In this document: positions 1 to 8,114 of the stretch, in pieces | How the letters are laid out: each line of letters begins with the position of its first letter | Numbering within the stretch: the first letter of the stretch is position 1 | Assembly (NCBI GenBank): GCA_039105265.1 | Contig: JAPFFF010000377.1 | Coordinates: 1 to 24,254, forward strand | Direction of reading: 5' to 3' | Source of the DNA: Tritrichomonas musculus | Lineage: Eukaryota; Parabasalia; Tritrichomonadida; Tritrichomonadidae | Length of the DNA stretch: 24,254 nt | Position numbers and translations under genes: made by a program | The notes under the pieces: generated by a model | What the model saw: the letters and a program-made list of their open reading frames with translations, nothing else | Database searches by the model: none | Told to the model about the DNA's origin: nothing

Positions 1-521
1 AAAAAAAAAGTGATATTAAAAAAATATCGTACTTTAAACAACATCAATTTTTTTTATTCTGAAATATCGATGATTACTATCAGATGTAAACATCATAAAC
101 ATAAAAGTTTTCCCAGTATTTAATAACTTTTTCCCAGGCAAGAAAACTTTTTCCTTATGAAAATTTATAGAAATAAAAAAGTGTCATTTTTTGTGACAAT
201 CAATTTCAATAAAAATATTTAATATTGATTGAAGATTTTGAAATAACGAAGAAAATGTTAATGTTAAAAAGTTGTATTTTATGCATCAATATAAAATATT
301 AATGAATTTTTCATAATAAATATTGATAAATTCATACATAAATATATACTATAAACAACATCAACAAATAAACAATATAAATTCTAAAAAATGAAATCTT
401 ATACTTTAAAAATAAAAAATGACAGTTAACTCACTCAACTTGAATACTTTTATTTGATAGGTCAAGCAATAAAAACATAAAAAATAAATAAAATTATGAT
501 AAATAGTAGAAAATTTATTAA
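1..521. other. AT-rich spacer, no gene seen
   Basis: No convincing coding frame on either strand. The stretch is A/T homopolymer-rich and contains two nearby copies of a TTTTCCCAG block (around 107-136). It forms the 3' flank of the minus-strand LRR gene, whose stop codon is followed closely by AATAAA/TAAA-type sequence that could serve as poly(A) signal. Confidence 0.6.
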
Positions 522-1397
522 TTAAATAATTGTGATATTAACACTTGATGGAATATTTAAATCATCTACATTAATTGATGATGTAATTGTAATTTGTGTT
601 AACGATGAACATTCTTCAAAAAGGAGTTTCCCAATTTCAATTACATTTGATGAAAGAATTTCGATTTGTTTTAATGATGAACATTCTTGGCAAACGCCCC
701 ATCCAATTGAAGTTACCGATGATGGAATTGCAATTTGAATAAGCGATCTGCATCTTTTGAAAGCATGATCTCCAATTGAAGTAACAGATGATGGAATTTT
801 GACTTCTATTAGTGATGAACAACCATAGAAAGCATCATACCCAATTGATGTTACAGATGATGGAATTTTGACTTGTAATAGTGATGAGCATCCAAAGAAA
901 GAACTATTTTCAATTGAAGTTACAGATGATGAAATTGTGATTTGTTTTAGCGAAGAACATCCATCGAAAGCATTGTATCCAATTGATGTTACAGATGAAG
1001 GAATTGTGATTTGTATTAAAGATGAACATCTATTGAAAGCATCATGCCCAATTGATGTTACAGATGATGGAATTGTGATTTGTGTTAATGATGAACATCC
1101 AAAGAAAGAACTATTTCCAATTGAAGTTACAGACAATGGAATTGTGACGTGTGTTAATGATGAGCATTTATAAAAAACAAAATTTTCGATTGAAGTTACA
1201 GATGATGGAATTAAAATGTGAGTTAATGATGAACATTTAGAAAAAGCGTTCATACTAATGGATGTTACAGATGGTGGAATTTTGATTTGTATTAGCGATG
1301 AACATTCAGAAAAAGCGTTCATTCCAATTGAAGTTACTGATGATGGAATTGCAATTTGTTTTATTTTTTTATTATGATTTAATAATTTTGCACTCAT
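522..1397 (-). CDS. BspA-like leucine-rich repeat protein (LRR_5 / TpLRR)
   Basis: The product is 291 residues. After a 14-residue lead (MSAKLLNHNKKIKQ) it has eleven consecutive units of 23 residues (one has 24) on the pattern IxIPSSVTSIGxxAFxxCSSLxx, and then a shorter capping unit. This is the Treponema pallidum/BspA-type LRR (PF13306 family), which is hugely expanded in trichomonads, where some members are surface proteins proposed to bind host cells or bacteria. Here I see no signal peptide and no transmembrane segment, so a surface location is not supported and a cytoplasmic binding role is equally possible. I chose the ATG at 1397. The frame stays open 11 codons further upstream, but the only candidate start there is GTG. 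The neighbouring minus-strand gene lies about 200 bp upstream and seems independent. Confidence 0.85.
   Translation of the reverse strand: MSAKLLNHNKKIKQIAIPSSVTSIGMNAFSECSSLIQIKIPPSVTSISMNAFSKCSSLTHILIPSSVTSIENFVFYKCSSLTHVTIPLSVTSIGNSSFFGCSSLTQITIPSSVTSIGHDAFNRCSSLIQITIPSSVTSIGYNAFDGCSSLKQITISSSVTSIENSSFFGCSSLLQVKIPSSVTSIGYDAFYGCSSLIEVKIPSSVTSIGDHAFKRCRSLIQIAIPSSVTSIGWGVCQECSSLKQIEILSSNVIEIGKLLFEECSSLTQITITSSINVDDLNIPSSVNITII
594..1355 (-). repeat. 69-bp tandem coding repeats of the LRR gene
   Basis: Eleven head-to-tail units of about 69 bp (one is 72 bp) encode the 23-residue LRRs. They stay alike at DNA level: blocks such as CCAATTGAAGTTACAGATGA (plus-strand sense) recur almost unchanged. 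This suggests recent unit duplication or gene conversion. The antisense strand is also open over several units as a by-product of the repeat. Confidence 0.85.
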
Positions 1398-1601
1398 CGT
1401 TCGTACTTTTAATAACAAGTAATAAATCACTTCAATATCATTATTATTCGAAGCATTTTGAATTGCAGTTTCATAAATGTAAAAATTGAAATTAGGAAAA
1501 AAATTATGAGATTGAATGCTATTAAATCCTTTAATATTTAAAATGTCATCAAAATATTTTTAATATTTGAAATAGAATTAAAAAGTTTAATTTATAAAAT
1601 A

Positions 1602-2756
1602 TTATAGAATTAAAGTCATTGAAATTATTTTTGTTTTAATTTCTTTGTCTTTTTCTATCAATAAAAAATCAACAAGTTTTTTATAATCATACAAATATAA
1701 ATAGAAAAATCCTTGTTCTTTAATTGTATCTGTTTGAAAATATTTATAATTATGATATTTTATAATATTTGAAATAATTTCTTCTTTTATTTGTTTTGAC
1801 TCTGTTTCATTTTGAATCATTAAATTATTTTCAATATAATCTACAAAATCATTGTGATGACATTTAATTGATTCAATATAACATTTTAGATAACTGTTAT
1901 TATTATTCATAAATTTGGGTGGTGAAATTTTATTGGATTCAAGAAGATGAATCAATTCTGCATTTTTTGAATGAATTGCATAAAGCCATAAAGATTCTGT
2001 TAATTCAGCGTTATTTAATAATAAATATTGAAAAATATGAATTGAACCAAAAAATGCTGAATATTCAATCAATGTTGTATTATTGTTACTAATTAAAAAC
2101 TGATTTGTTTCAAAAATTGATGGTGTAATTTTTCTTGAAACTGAATAATTATTACGATTTATGTATGAAATAAATTCTTCAACCAAATCATTTCTAATTA
2201 ATGAACAAATAAACGAATCATTTTCACCTTCTTGACGATTTTTTTCAAAATGTTCAAAAGCTGTTGGATTAATAGATAAAATATCTTTTTTAATGTTTTT
2301 CATTTTTTCTTCTCCTTTGAATTTTTCAAGTTCTGGATAGAAAAAGTGGCAATAACTGTTACCGTTTGGCTCTTTTTTAATTATCATTTCATTGTAAATT
2401 TTTTCTGAAATAGTAATGAATTCGTTTTTCAATAAAAAAAGAACAATTAATTTGTTGCTTTCAAATATTTGGTATATTTCATCATTTGACAAGATTTGCT
2501 TGATTTGTTCTTTGTAATGCCGAAAAATTTGTGTGATCTTTTGGATAAAATGGCAATAGCGATGATGATTATCACTGATACTTTTAATTGTTAATAGAAA
2601 TTGTATCATTTCTTCACGATCTTCATCAAAATTAAAATTATCATATATTTTTTTTAAATATTTCTGACTTATTACATCTAAATTCTCATCCGATTTCTCT
2701 AAAAACTTCATAATTGTATTGTAAAGTTTTTTCTTTAAATCAATATAGCTTTTCAT
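1602..2756 (-). CDS. DUF3447/ankyrin-type protein, trichomonad family
   Basis: The product is 384 residues from a clear ATG at 2756. The N-terminal two thirds are a charged, helical region with the layout seen in trichomonad proteins annotated as DUF3447 (PF11929): a lead helix (MKSYIDLKKKLYNTIMKFLE), an FESNKLIVLFLLKNEFI segment, and a segment around NDSFICSLIRNDLVEEFISYIN. From about residue 220 the motifs TTLIEYSAFFGSIHIFQYLL and ESLWLYAIHSKNAELIHLLE are degenerate ankyrin units. Family members usually go on into more regular ankyrin repeats. This one ends soon after, so it is either a short member or has lost the repeat tail. Its role is probably protein binding; partners are unknown. I see no signal peptide or membrane segment. 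The stop is followed within about 15 bases by TAAA. Confidence 0.75.
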   Translation of the reverse strand: MKSYIDLKKKLYNTIMKFLEKSDENLDVISQKYLKKIYDNFNFDEDREEMIQFLLTIKSISDNHHRYCHFIQKITQIFRHYKEQIKQILSNDEIYQIFESNKLIVLFLLKNEFITISEKIYNEMIIKKEPNGNSYCHFFYPELEKFKGEEKMKNIKKDILSINPTAFEHFEKNRQEGENDSFICSLIRNDLVEEFISYINRNNYSVSRKITPSIFETNQFLISNNNTTLIEYSAFFGSIHIFQYLLLNNAELTESLWLYAIHSKNAELIHLLESNKISPPKFMNNNNSYLKCYIESIKCHHNDFVDYIENNLMIQNETESKQIKEEIISNIIKYHNYKYFQTDTIKEQGFFYLYLYDYKKLVDFLLIEKDKEIKTKIISMTLIL

Positions 2757-3376
2757 TGTTCCTTAATAAACTAAGTTTTTGAATTTTCACGTTTCATTCA
2801 ATTTAAAAGTATAATATCTTATTAAATAAACGTTTATTTTATTTTATTTTTGATTTACCAGATATATATTTTAATATATAAATTATATTTATAATAAAAT
2901 TAATTTTGTAATATTTTTTAATTGAGATATATCGAAAAATAATCCTATAGGACGTGAAAATTTCCGAATTGAGTTTATATATATTTATATAACTTATTCT
3001 GTTTATCTTTTCAAATTACTTTACTTTTTCTGAAATGCAAACTTGAGAAAGTTGAATACAATTATGAAATTTCAATTTTTGAAAGGAGAACGGAAATTTC
3101 TTCATCTTTTTGAATATGCACAGTAATCATGTAAGTAACACTAAATTTAACAAATAATAAATTTATATTTGATTAATATGAAAAATAATAAATTCATTAT
3201 TTGGAGAATTCTCATTTTTTATGGGTAACATAGCTTCAAAAAAACGTATTTTTTGTTTTTATATTTTTATTTTATATCGTTAAAAAACAAACAATTTAGA
3301 ATTATGATTATTATTATGCTTTTTATATAATAATTTAACTTTAGAAAAATAATAAAAATATAATAAAAACAACATT
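2757..3376. other. AT-rich spacer
   Basis: No coding frame of note. It is the upstream flank of the DUF3447-like gene. There is no clear initiator match next to that gene's ATG and no recognisable RNA gene. Confidence 0.55.
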
Positions 3377-3679
3377 TTTATAAGTTGTTCGTCACTGAGA
3401 CAAATTTCAATTCCATCATCAGTTACATCAATAGAAGATGATTCTTTTAACAATTGTAAATCACTTATGATTATATGGATTGAAATTCCTTCAAAAATTA
3501 AATATATTGGATCGAATGCTTTTCGTGAATGCGAAAGATTGAATAATATATTTATTCCTTCGTCTGTCGAATATATCGGAAATCATGCATTTTATCAATG
3601 CTTTAAATTAAATGAAGTATATGGTGTTTCAGTAAAGCATAGAATTTTGATGAAAATCAGAAATTATTGCTTTATATAA
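3377..3679 (+). pseudogene. BspA-like LRR gene fragment
   Basis: A plus-strand frame reads FISCSSLRQISIPSSVTSIE and then further LRR units, with cores KIKYIGSNAFRECERLNNIFI and SSVEYIGNHAFYQCFKLNEV (each ending at a unit boundary). About three and a half BspA-type units are present. The frame is open from just after stop codons near 3350, but the first in-frame ATG (3467) lies inside a repeat. The fragment therefore lacks a natural start and upstream units, and it ends soon after the last unit. It is best read as a host gene remnant. It is on the opposite strand from the LRR gene at 522-1397 and differs in sequence, so it is not a recent copy. The decayed Maverick to its right begins within about 100 bp and may have contributed to the truncation. 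Confidence 0.65.
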
Positions 3680-3895
3680 TAATATAAGTATTATGCCAAT
3701 GTCTATTACATTACATTAAAAAGTGAGGTTTTGGATATGCTTTTACACAAAAATACATCATAATTTTTTTGCCAAATTGAAATTCATTGAAACCTGGAAA
3801 AAAATCATCTCAAGATAGTTAACAATCTCATACTTACCAAATGCTTTGTTAATGTATTGTTGTTTAATTCTTGTATACTCACCATATATTTCTCT

Positions 3896-4360
3896 TCATT
3901 TGTCAAGTGTAGTACCATATTTTTTCAAAATTTGCTCATTATATTTTTCAAATTTCTTTTTCATTTGTTCATGGATGTCATCAAACAATTTTCTCATATC
4001 ATTCTCTGTAGAAAACCATGAAATAATGTGTGAAGATACTTCAATTTTTGATTTGTCTGGTAATAAATCATAAATTTGATCAATGCTTTTATTTGGATTT
4101 TCTTTCTTTTTTTTATCAAATTCAATTCTCAGATATTTTCTAATGCTAAAGTCAAATTCTAATTTCCTTCTATGAGCAATCATCCAAATACTTCTCACTC
4201 CTACAATTGATTCGCCTCTATTTGATGTATACCATTCTTGTGGGAAATTAAAATAGTATCTGTTTGGTTTGCTAGGGTCTTGTTCTCCATCATCTCAGAA
4301 GTAGGCATATTCAATGGCAATCGGTGTTGGCTCTTCAGCTGGATTTAGCGTCGGGTACAT
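3896..4360 (-). pseudogene. Maverick capsid-module (penton-like) gene remnant
   Basis: The minus-strand translation shares short, strongly conserved blocks with the intact-looking gene at 8115-9119: RGESIVGVRS followed by RRKLEF, and an FNFPQEW block matching FNFPPEW. The two genes are therefore homologues from different Maverick copies. Weak similarity seems to continue leftward to about 3720. It is a fossil gene, broken in at least two places. The penton/minor-capsid label is an inference from the position of the homologue in the second element. Confidence 0.65.
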
Positions 4361-4437
4361 TTCAATCGTGGAAAATATTTTTTTGTAGTCATTAATGACA
4401 AATGGAGGGATTTTTTATACGGGACGTTAAAAAATCA

Positions 4438-4606
4438 CGCCATTTTATATACTACTTTTTGTGAAGAGAACTTTTTCATTACTGAACTTTTTGAACACGT
4501 GAACGATAGAACTTTTTGAATGTCTGGCTTTTTGAATGGGGTCCAGGGGCGGGAGCCCTTGGAGTAGTGGTAGGCTGGGGCATGCCAAAGCCTACCGTAT
4601 ACTACT
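4438..4606. repeat. Probable Maverick terminal inverted repeat region
   Basis: The region ends in TATACTACT at 4598-4606, the inverse of AGTAGTATA at 5368-5376. A second TATACTACT lies at 4448-4456, so about 150 bp are bounded by a direct repeat of the terminal motif. In between are four runs of the form CTTTTT, three of them extended as CTTTTTGAA, and a GC-rich dyad around 4540-4560 (CCAGGGGCGGGAGCCCTTGG). Confidence 0.5.
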
Positions 4607-5367
4607 AATAGCACAGCAGATGAACAGAATTGTATAACTGCCATGTATCCTGTATCGCTAGCATACTATTTAAAAAAAAATGATAGAGCATTTGCATTAT
4701 TAAACTATGTTAATTGCTCTGATCTTGCTCTTAAATGTACAAAAACATCACCACCTTCTAAATCCTGGCTAAACCACAACTTAGATGGAACAGACATTAG
4801 AATAGTTTCCAGTCAGACGATTGAACTGCAAAGAAGAACCACATGCAACATTTCATCGATCTACTTTAACTTTCAAATTCACAGTTTCCTCTTTATCCGT
4901 CATAGATCACTCACTCTAGTCATCTTCTACAAGTTTTTGATGTAGCAATTGCCTCACCACTGAAAACATTTTTCAAAGAAGAAATGTTATCTGAAAAGTT
5001 TAATTTTTTTATTCAGAATGGAACATGCATTGAAAAGTAAACTGCAAAGAACTTAAGAGATTCAATGATCAAATCTTTCATGACGGCGCTTCAAAAAAAT
5101 GCAACAAATAAGAATATATCGTCTAGCTTTGAAGCTACAGGCATTTCGCCGATAAATGTTAACAAACCTTTGCAGTCACAGTATGCAATTGACAAAACGC
5201 CATCTGATCAAGATAGTCTTCTTCAAAATTATTGGTTAAATAGTGAAGATAATTTGAAAAAACTCTTTTTAAGGAATATGGAAGAGAGATGACAGAAGAT
5301 GATTTTGGTATTAATATACAAAAGATTTTTAACGATTTGAAATCACTATCAATAGAAGAGGAAATTC
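4607..5367 (+). pseudogene. Decayed pogo/Tigger-like (Tc1-mariner superfamily) transposase
   Basis: These are remains of a DDE transposase. An early block PSKSWLNHNLDGTDIRIVSS followed by QRRT matches the end of the Tc5-type HTH region of pogo-like transposases (the PSKSWL...R pattern). A central block VAIASPLKTFFKEE and a C-terminal FEATGISPIN block match the end of the DDE_1 domain, where pogo proteins have a cPLK...aF...GI.PfN signature. The DDE core between the HTH and the C-terminal block is largely missing. The reading frame changes at least twice: there is a stop just before 5040, and a frame change near 5270-5285 after which the frame reads on to 5367. It begins directly at one Maverick end and stops at the other. 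No terminal inverted repeats of its own are visible. Confidence 0.6.
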
Positions 5368-5560
5368 AGTAGTATATACTAGTCGGTTTCTTCTGGGGCT
5401 GGCTCCCCACGCGTCAACACGAACTAGTTAAAAAAATAAAAAAATAAAAAAAAAAAATTTAAAAAAAAAAATATTTTTTCCCCACGATGGTTCTCACTAC
5501 TGCCCACCATCTATGAAACGGCACAGGTACCTGCCCCGAGAATCTCGTACCTATTTCTTC
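5368..5560. repeat. Maverick left terminal region
   Basis: The terminal AGTAGTATATACTAG is itself nearly palindromic. It is followed by a GGGGCTGGCTCCCC dyad, then an A-rich tract around 5429-5472 and a GC-richer segment before the first gene. The terminal nine bases are shared in inverted orientation with 4598-4606. Confidence 0.55.
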
Positions 5561-5570
5561 ATATATGTAA

Positions 5571-5906
5571 ATGTCATTTGTGCCACTCAAAGGCTTTACT
5601 AACGACTATGAGATACTGAATAGGTACCCCTTTACTATAAGACGTAAGAGTAATCATTTTATATGTAAAGATGCAAAACATATTAAGAGGTATATACGAG
5701 TATGTCTAAATGGCGACTACTACTTGAAACATGTACTTATAGCAAGACAGTTCATACCAAATGATGACCCATGACATAAAATAGAGGTAGACCATATCAA
5801 TAGGAATAGGGCTGACTACCATCTAAGCAACCTAAGATGGATAACCCCAACTGATAGTAACTATAACAGGGATATGCCCAAAATTATAAATGCGCGGGCA
5901 GATTAG
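5571..5906 (+). pseudogene. HNH homing-endonuclease-like gene in the Maverick
   Basis: The N-terminal part has a beta-rich stretch (YEILNRYPFTIRRK...YIRVCLNGDYY, then HVLIARQFIPND) of the NUMOD4/AP2-like kind that precedes HNH nucleases. Farther along, VDHINRNRADYHLSNLRW is the classic HNH_3 signature. Proteins of this class cut DNA and are common passengers in large viruses and in trichomonad Mavericks. The copy looks broken in about one place, so it is treated as a fossil. It lies next to the element's terminus and overlaps the 3' end of the minus-strand gene at 5884-6147 by a few bases. Confidence 0.7.
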
Positions 5907-6147
5907 ATATTTGGTACTCTAAGAACTCAAAGGCAAAGTGTTCTATTTGGTCGATAAATTCCAAATCACCATCTTTCATAATTACATTAAGAATTTCAGG
6001 TTTGAAATACTCAGCAGCTAACTCTTTTATCTTATTAATTAAAATATCACATACACCCTCATTAGTCTCACATCTATAATCATAGAGGTAAGACACTATT
6101 TTATAGAGGATATTCATACGCTCTTTTATGGTCATGCAATAAGCCAT
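5884..6147 (-). CDS. Small Maverick protein, unknown function
   Basis: The product is 87 residues, acidic and helical (for example IKERMNILYKIVSYLYDYR and EFIDQIEHFAFEFLEYQI). It is the only minus-strand gene in this part of the element and is transcribed away from the coiled-coil gene that starts 28 bp from its ATG, implying a shared divergent promoter. I do not recognise a domain. A clean ATG, an amino-acid make-up unlike that of random AT-rich frames, and its fit between the neighbours support it as a real gene. Confidence 0.45.
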   Translation of the reverse strand: MAYCMTIKERMNILYKIVSYLYDYRCETNEGVCDILINKIKELAAEYFKPEILNVIMKDGDLEFIDQIEHFAFEFLEYQISNLPAHL

Positions 6148-6174
6148 TTATACAGAAATAAAAAAACAAATGAA

Positions 6175-6477
6175 ATGAACAATAGAAAAATATTTAGTCA
6201 TTTCACTTTTTCTTTGATGAATCTCGATAAGAAGATACTATTGACCACTGAAATGCTCAACTCTAAAATCATGGATGAAAAGCAAAAGCTTGAAGCAAAG
6301 GTAGACCATACAGAAACTTACTTGTTGCTCCAAATTGATCAACTCAGCCAACGACTTGATGAGGTTCTTAATAGGGTCAACCTGCTATCCTTAAAACTCG
6401 ATTCTGTCATTGATGACCTTGCAAAGATGAAGGTCAACGTTGATGATATCAACAGCAGCCTTGATAACCTTCTTTAA
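6175..6477 (+). CDS. Small coiled-coil Maverick protein
   Basis: The product is 100 residues. From about residue 25 to the end it is one long heptad-rich helix: KQKLEAKVDHTETYLLLQID, then QLSQRLDEVLNRVNLLSLKL and SVIDDLAKMKVNVDDINSSL. A trimeric or dimeric coiled coil is likely, possibly structural (fibre- or scaffold-like), but no role is shown. It sits 41 bp before the protease gene. The stop is followed by a TAATAAA-type poly(A) signal. Confidence 0.6.
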   Translation: MNNRKIFSHFTFSLMNLDKKILLTTEMLNSKIMDEKQKLEAKVDHTETYLLLQIDQLSQRLDEVLNRVNLLSLKLDSVIDDLAKMKVNVDDINSSLDNLL

Positions 6478-6518
6478 TAAACAACATCTTCTTCTTATTT
6501 CTTTTATTTGATTTTTAA

Positions 6519-8093
6519 ATGACAAGTAATGTAGGTACACAAACTAAACCTAACAATAAAATACAACTATTACAAGGTACGATTAAACTTCGACCTAAAC
6601 TAGTTGATAGAGATGTTGCAAGATTAACAAGAGGTTTGGGTCAAACTATATGGAAGTTCTCTAATAATCAAATAAGTCTACAAAAATTATATGAGACATA
6701 TTTAAATACTAGTATAGCTTTTAAAGACGTACTTGAATTTGCTAATAGACTCAAGAGAGAGAGACCAAAAGCAAAATTTACAGGTTGTGTGTTTGCGATT
6801 AAGAAAAATCAAGATGATAAAGATGAACATGGGCATTACATAACAGTATTAAAGCAATATACTCTCCAAGAATCAGATCAAGGTTTATTAACAGAGATAA
6901 AATTACATTATGATATTATCAACATAAGGATATCTCGAATGAAGACTGAGGAGGAAAAACAAGCAGCTAAAGAACTGAGAGAGCAGATGAAAGAAAGAAC
7001 ATTGAAAAATGAAAAGAAAGAATATAAAACTAGAGGTATTCAAACAGATGATATACCTGAATTGGCTCCATTACCCAGACCTCCAACTTTAAATCGAAAT
7101 GATTATAATCTTAACCTTAGGAAAATCGGTAGGAACCGACCCACAAATGTTGAGCCACCAACAAGGGATCTAAATCAAAACAGAATTCAACGTTTATTTC
7201 AAAGTAGTACAAATTTAGATGATGATAGACCTAAGAAAAAATCAAAACAACCTAAGACAAAATCAAAACGACCTCGTTCACCTTCACCTCCACCTCTTCC
7301 TCCTTCTCATTCACCTTCACCTCCACCTCCACCACCTCCTCCTCCTTCATCACCACCTCCACAGTTTCCATCATCACATACCTCTCGAGGTACTAGTCCT
7401 CCTCCTCCAAGAAAACCCCGTATGACACCACAGAAGGCAGGAGAGTATACAGTAGACCAAGGACATAATAGGATTCATGATTGGAGGAGTTTAGTCAATG
7501 ATGAAAATATAGAAGAAGATGTTATTGATGACTACTTGAAACTTCTATATGAAAAAGGAAAGAGATTGAATAAACAACCTGGCCAAAATGAGGCAGAGTT
7601 TGATAAAAAGAAAATATTGGTTTTACCTACTGCATTTTATACCCTCCTTTATATAGCATATGAGACTAATGATAATGAAAAATTACTAGAACTGATGAGA
7701 AGTCCTATCTCAGGTAAAGAGTCATTTTCAAAGTTCGCTAAAGTATTTGTCCCCATTTGCTCAGATGGAGAACATTGGGTTTTATGTATTGTTCGATATT
7801 CAAAGAAAATAATCGAATGCTATGACTCTGAGAATAAGTCAATGGCACCAGAGGTAAAGACACTTAATAAGTATATCGATATTTTCGCAACAGGTAAGTT
7901 AAAAGCAAAATATTATGATGTACCTAGTCAAAAGAATAACAAGGATTGTGGAGTGTTTCTAATGGAATCTTGTCGTACCTTTTTGCATGAAGGAGATGGT
8001 AAGTTTAAACAACGCAATATACCAGATATTAGAAAGAGAATACTTCGAGAACTTCAAAACAATGAATTAGAAACAGGTGTTGTATATAAATAA
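6519..8093 (+). CDS. Maverick cysteine protease, adenain/Ulp1-like, with proline-rich linker
   Basis: The product is 524 residues. The C-terminal part (about 320-520) is a C48/C5-type cysteine protease: a GEHWVL block with the histidine near residue 419, an acidic residue near 436 in CYDSENK, and a Q...DCGVFLMESC block with glutamine near 471 and cysteine near 477. Family knowledge says such proteases process virion proteins in adenoviruses and Polintons. Residues about 250-303 are an SP/PP-rich linker preceded by a lysine-rich stretch. The N-terminal 200 residues are conserved-looking (LTRGLGQTIWKFSNNQISLQ) but not recognised. The gene looks whole. It ends 21 bp before the capsid-module gene, and its stop lies in TAAA. 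Confidence 0.8.
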   Translation: MTSNVGTQTKPNNKIQLLQGTIKLRPKLVDRDVARLTRGLGQTIWKFSNNQISLQKLYETYLNTSIAFKDVLEFANRLKRERPKAKFTGCVFAIKKNQDDKDEHGHYITVLKQYTLQESDQGLLTEIKLHYDIINIRISRMKTEEEKQAAKELREQMKERTLKNEKKEYKTRGIQTDDIPELAPLPRPPTLNRNDYNLNLRKIGRNRPTNVEPPTRDLNQNRIQRLFQSSTNLDDDRPKKKSKQPKTKSKRPRSPSPPPLPPSHSPSPPPPPPPPPSSPPPQFPSSHTSRGTSPPPPRKPRMTPQKAGEYTVDQGHNRIHDWRSLVNDENIEEDVIDDYLKLLYEKGKRLNKQPGQNEAEFDKKKILVLPTAFYTLLYIAYETNDNEKLLELMRSPISGKESFSKFAKVFVPICSDGEHWVLCIVRYSKKIIECYDSENKSMAPEVKTLNKYIDIFATGKLKAKYYDVPSQKNNKDCGVFLMESCRTFLHEGDGKFKQRNIPDIRKRILRELQNNELETGVVYK

Positions 8094-8114
8094 AGACTTT
8101 TTATTCAACTCGAA

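Larger units (their letters stand above)
3720..4606 (-). mobile_element. Decayed Maverick/Polinton remnant, right-hand end
   Basis: This is a fossil end of a Maverick/Polinton-type element lying on the minus strand. It consists of a capsid-module gene remnant (about 3720-4360) and a terminal region (about 4440-4606) that ends at CGTATACTACT. Read outward-in, this end begins AGTAGTATA, the same terminal sequence as the second Maverick at 5368. The terminal region is unusually GC-rich for this DNA and has CTTTTTGAA-type iterations and a GGGGCGGGAGCCC block. The left boundary is uncertain. The element is heavily broken, with no polymerase, integrase or other genes, and it looks older than its neighbour. 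Confidence 0.6.

Noticed and set aside
868-1173. Plus-strand open frame with DEHPKKELFPIEVTDDGI-type repeats
   Set aside because: It is the exact antisense of the LRR repeats, open only because the 69-bp unit lacks stops in that frame; it stops and restarts across units.
594-1355. CRISPR array
   Set aside because: The regular 69-bp repeats have no distinct spacers and encode LRR units in a single frame.
4435-4644. 69-codon minus-strand frame
   Set aside because: It lies over the Maverick terminal repeat region and runs into the transposase remnant; composition and position fit terminal repeat DNA, not a gene.
4607-5367. A complete small element bounded by AGTAGTATA inverted repeats
   Set aside because: The AGTAGTATA ends point outward from this segment, and capsid-module genes lie outside on both sides, so the repeats belong to the flanking Mavericks.
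7219-7425. LHLHLHHLLLLHHH-type frame
   Set aside because: Out-of-frame reading of the proline-rich linker of the protease gene.
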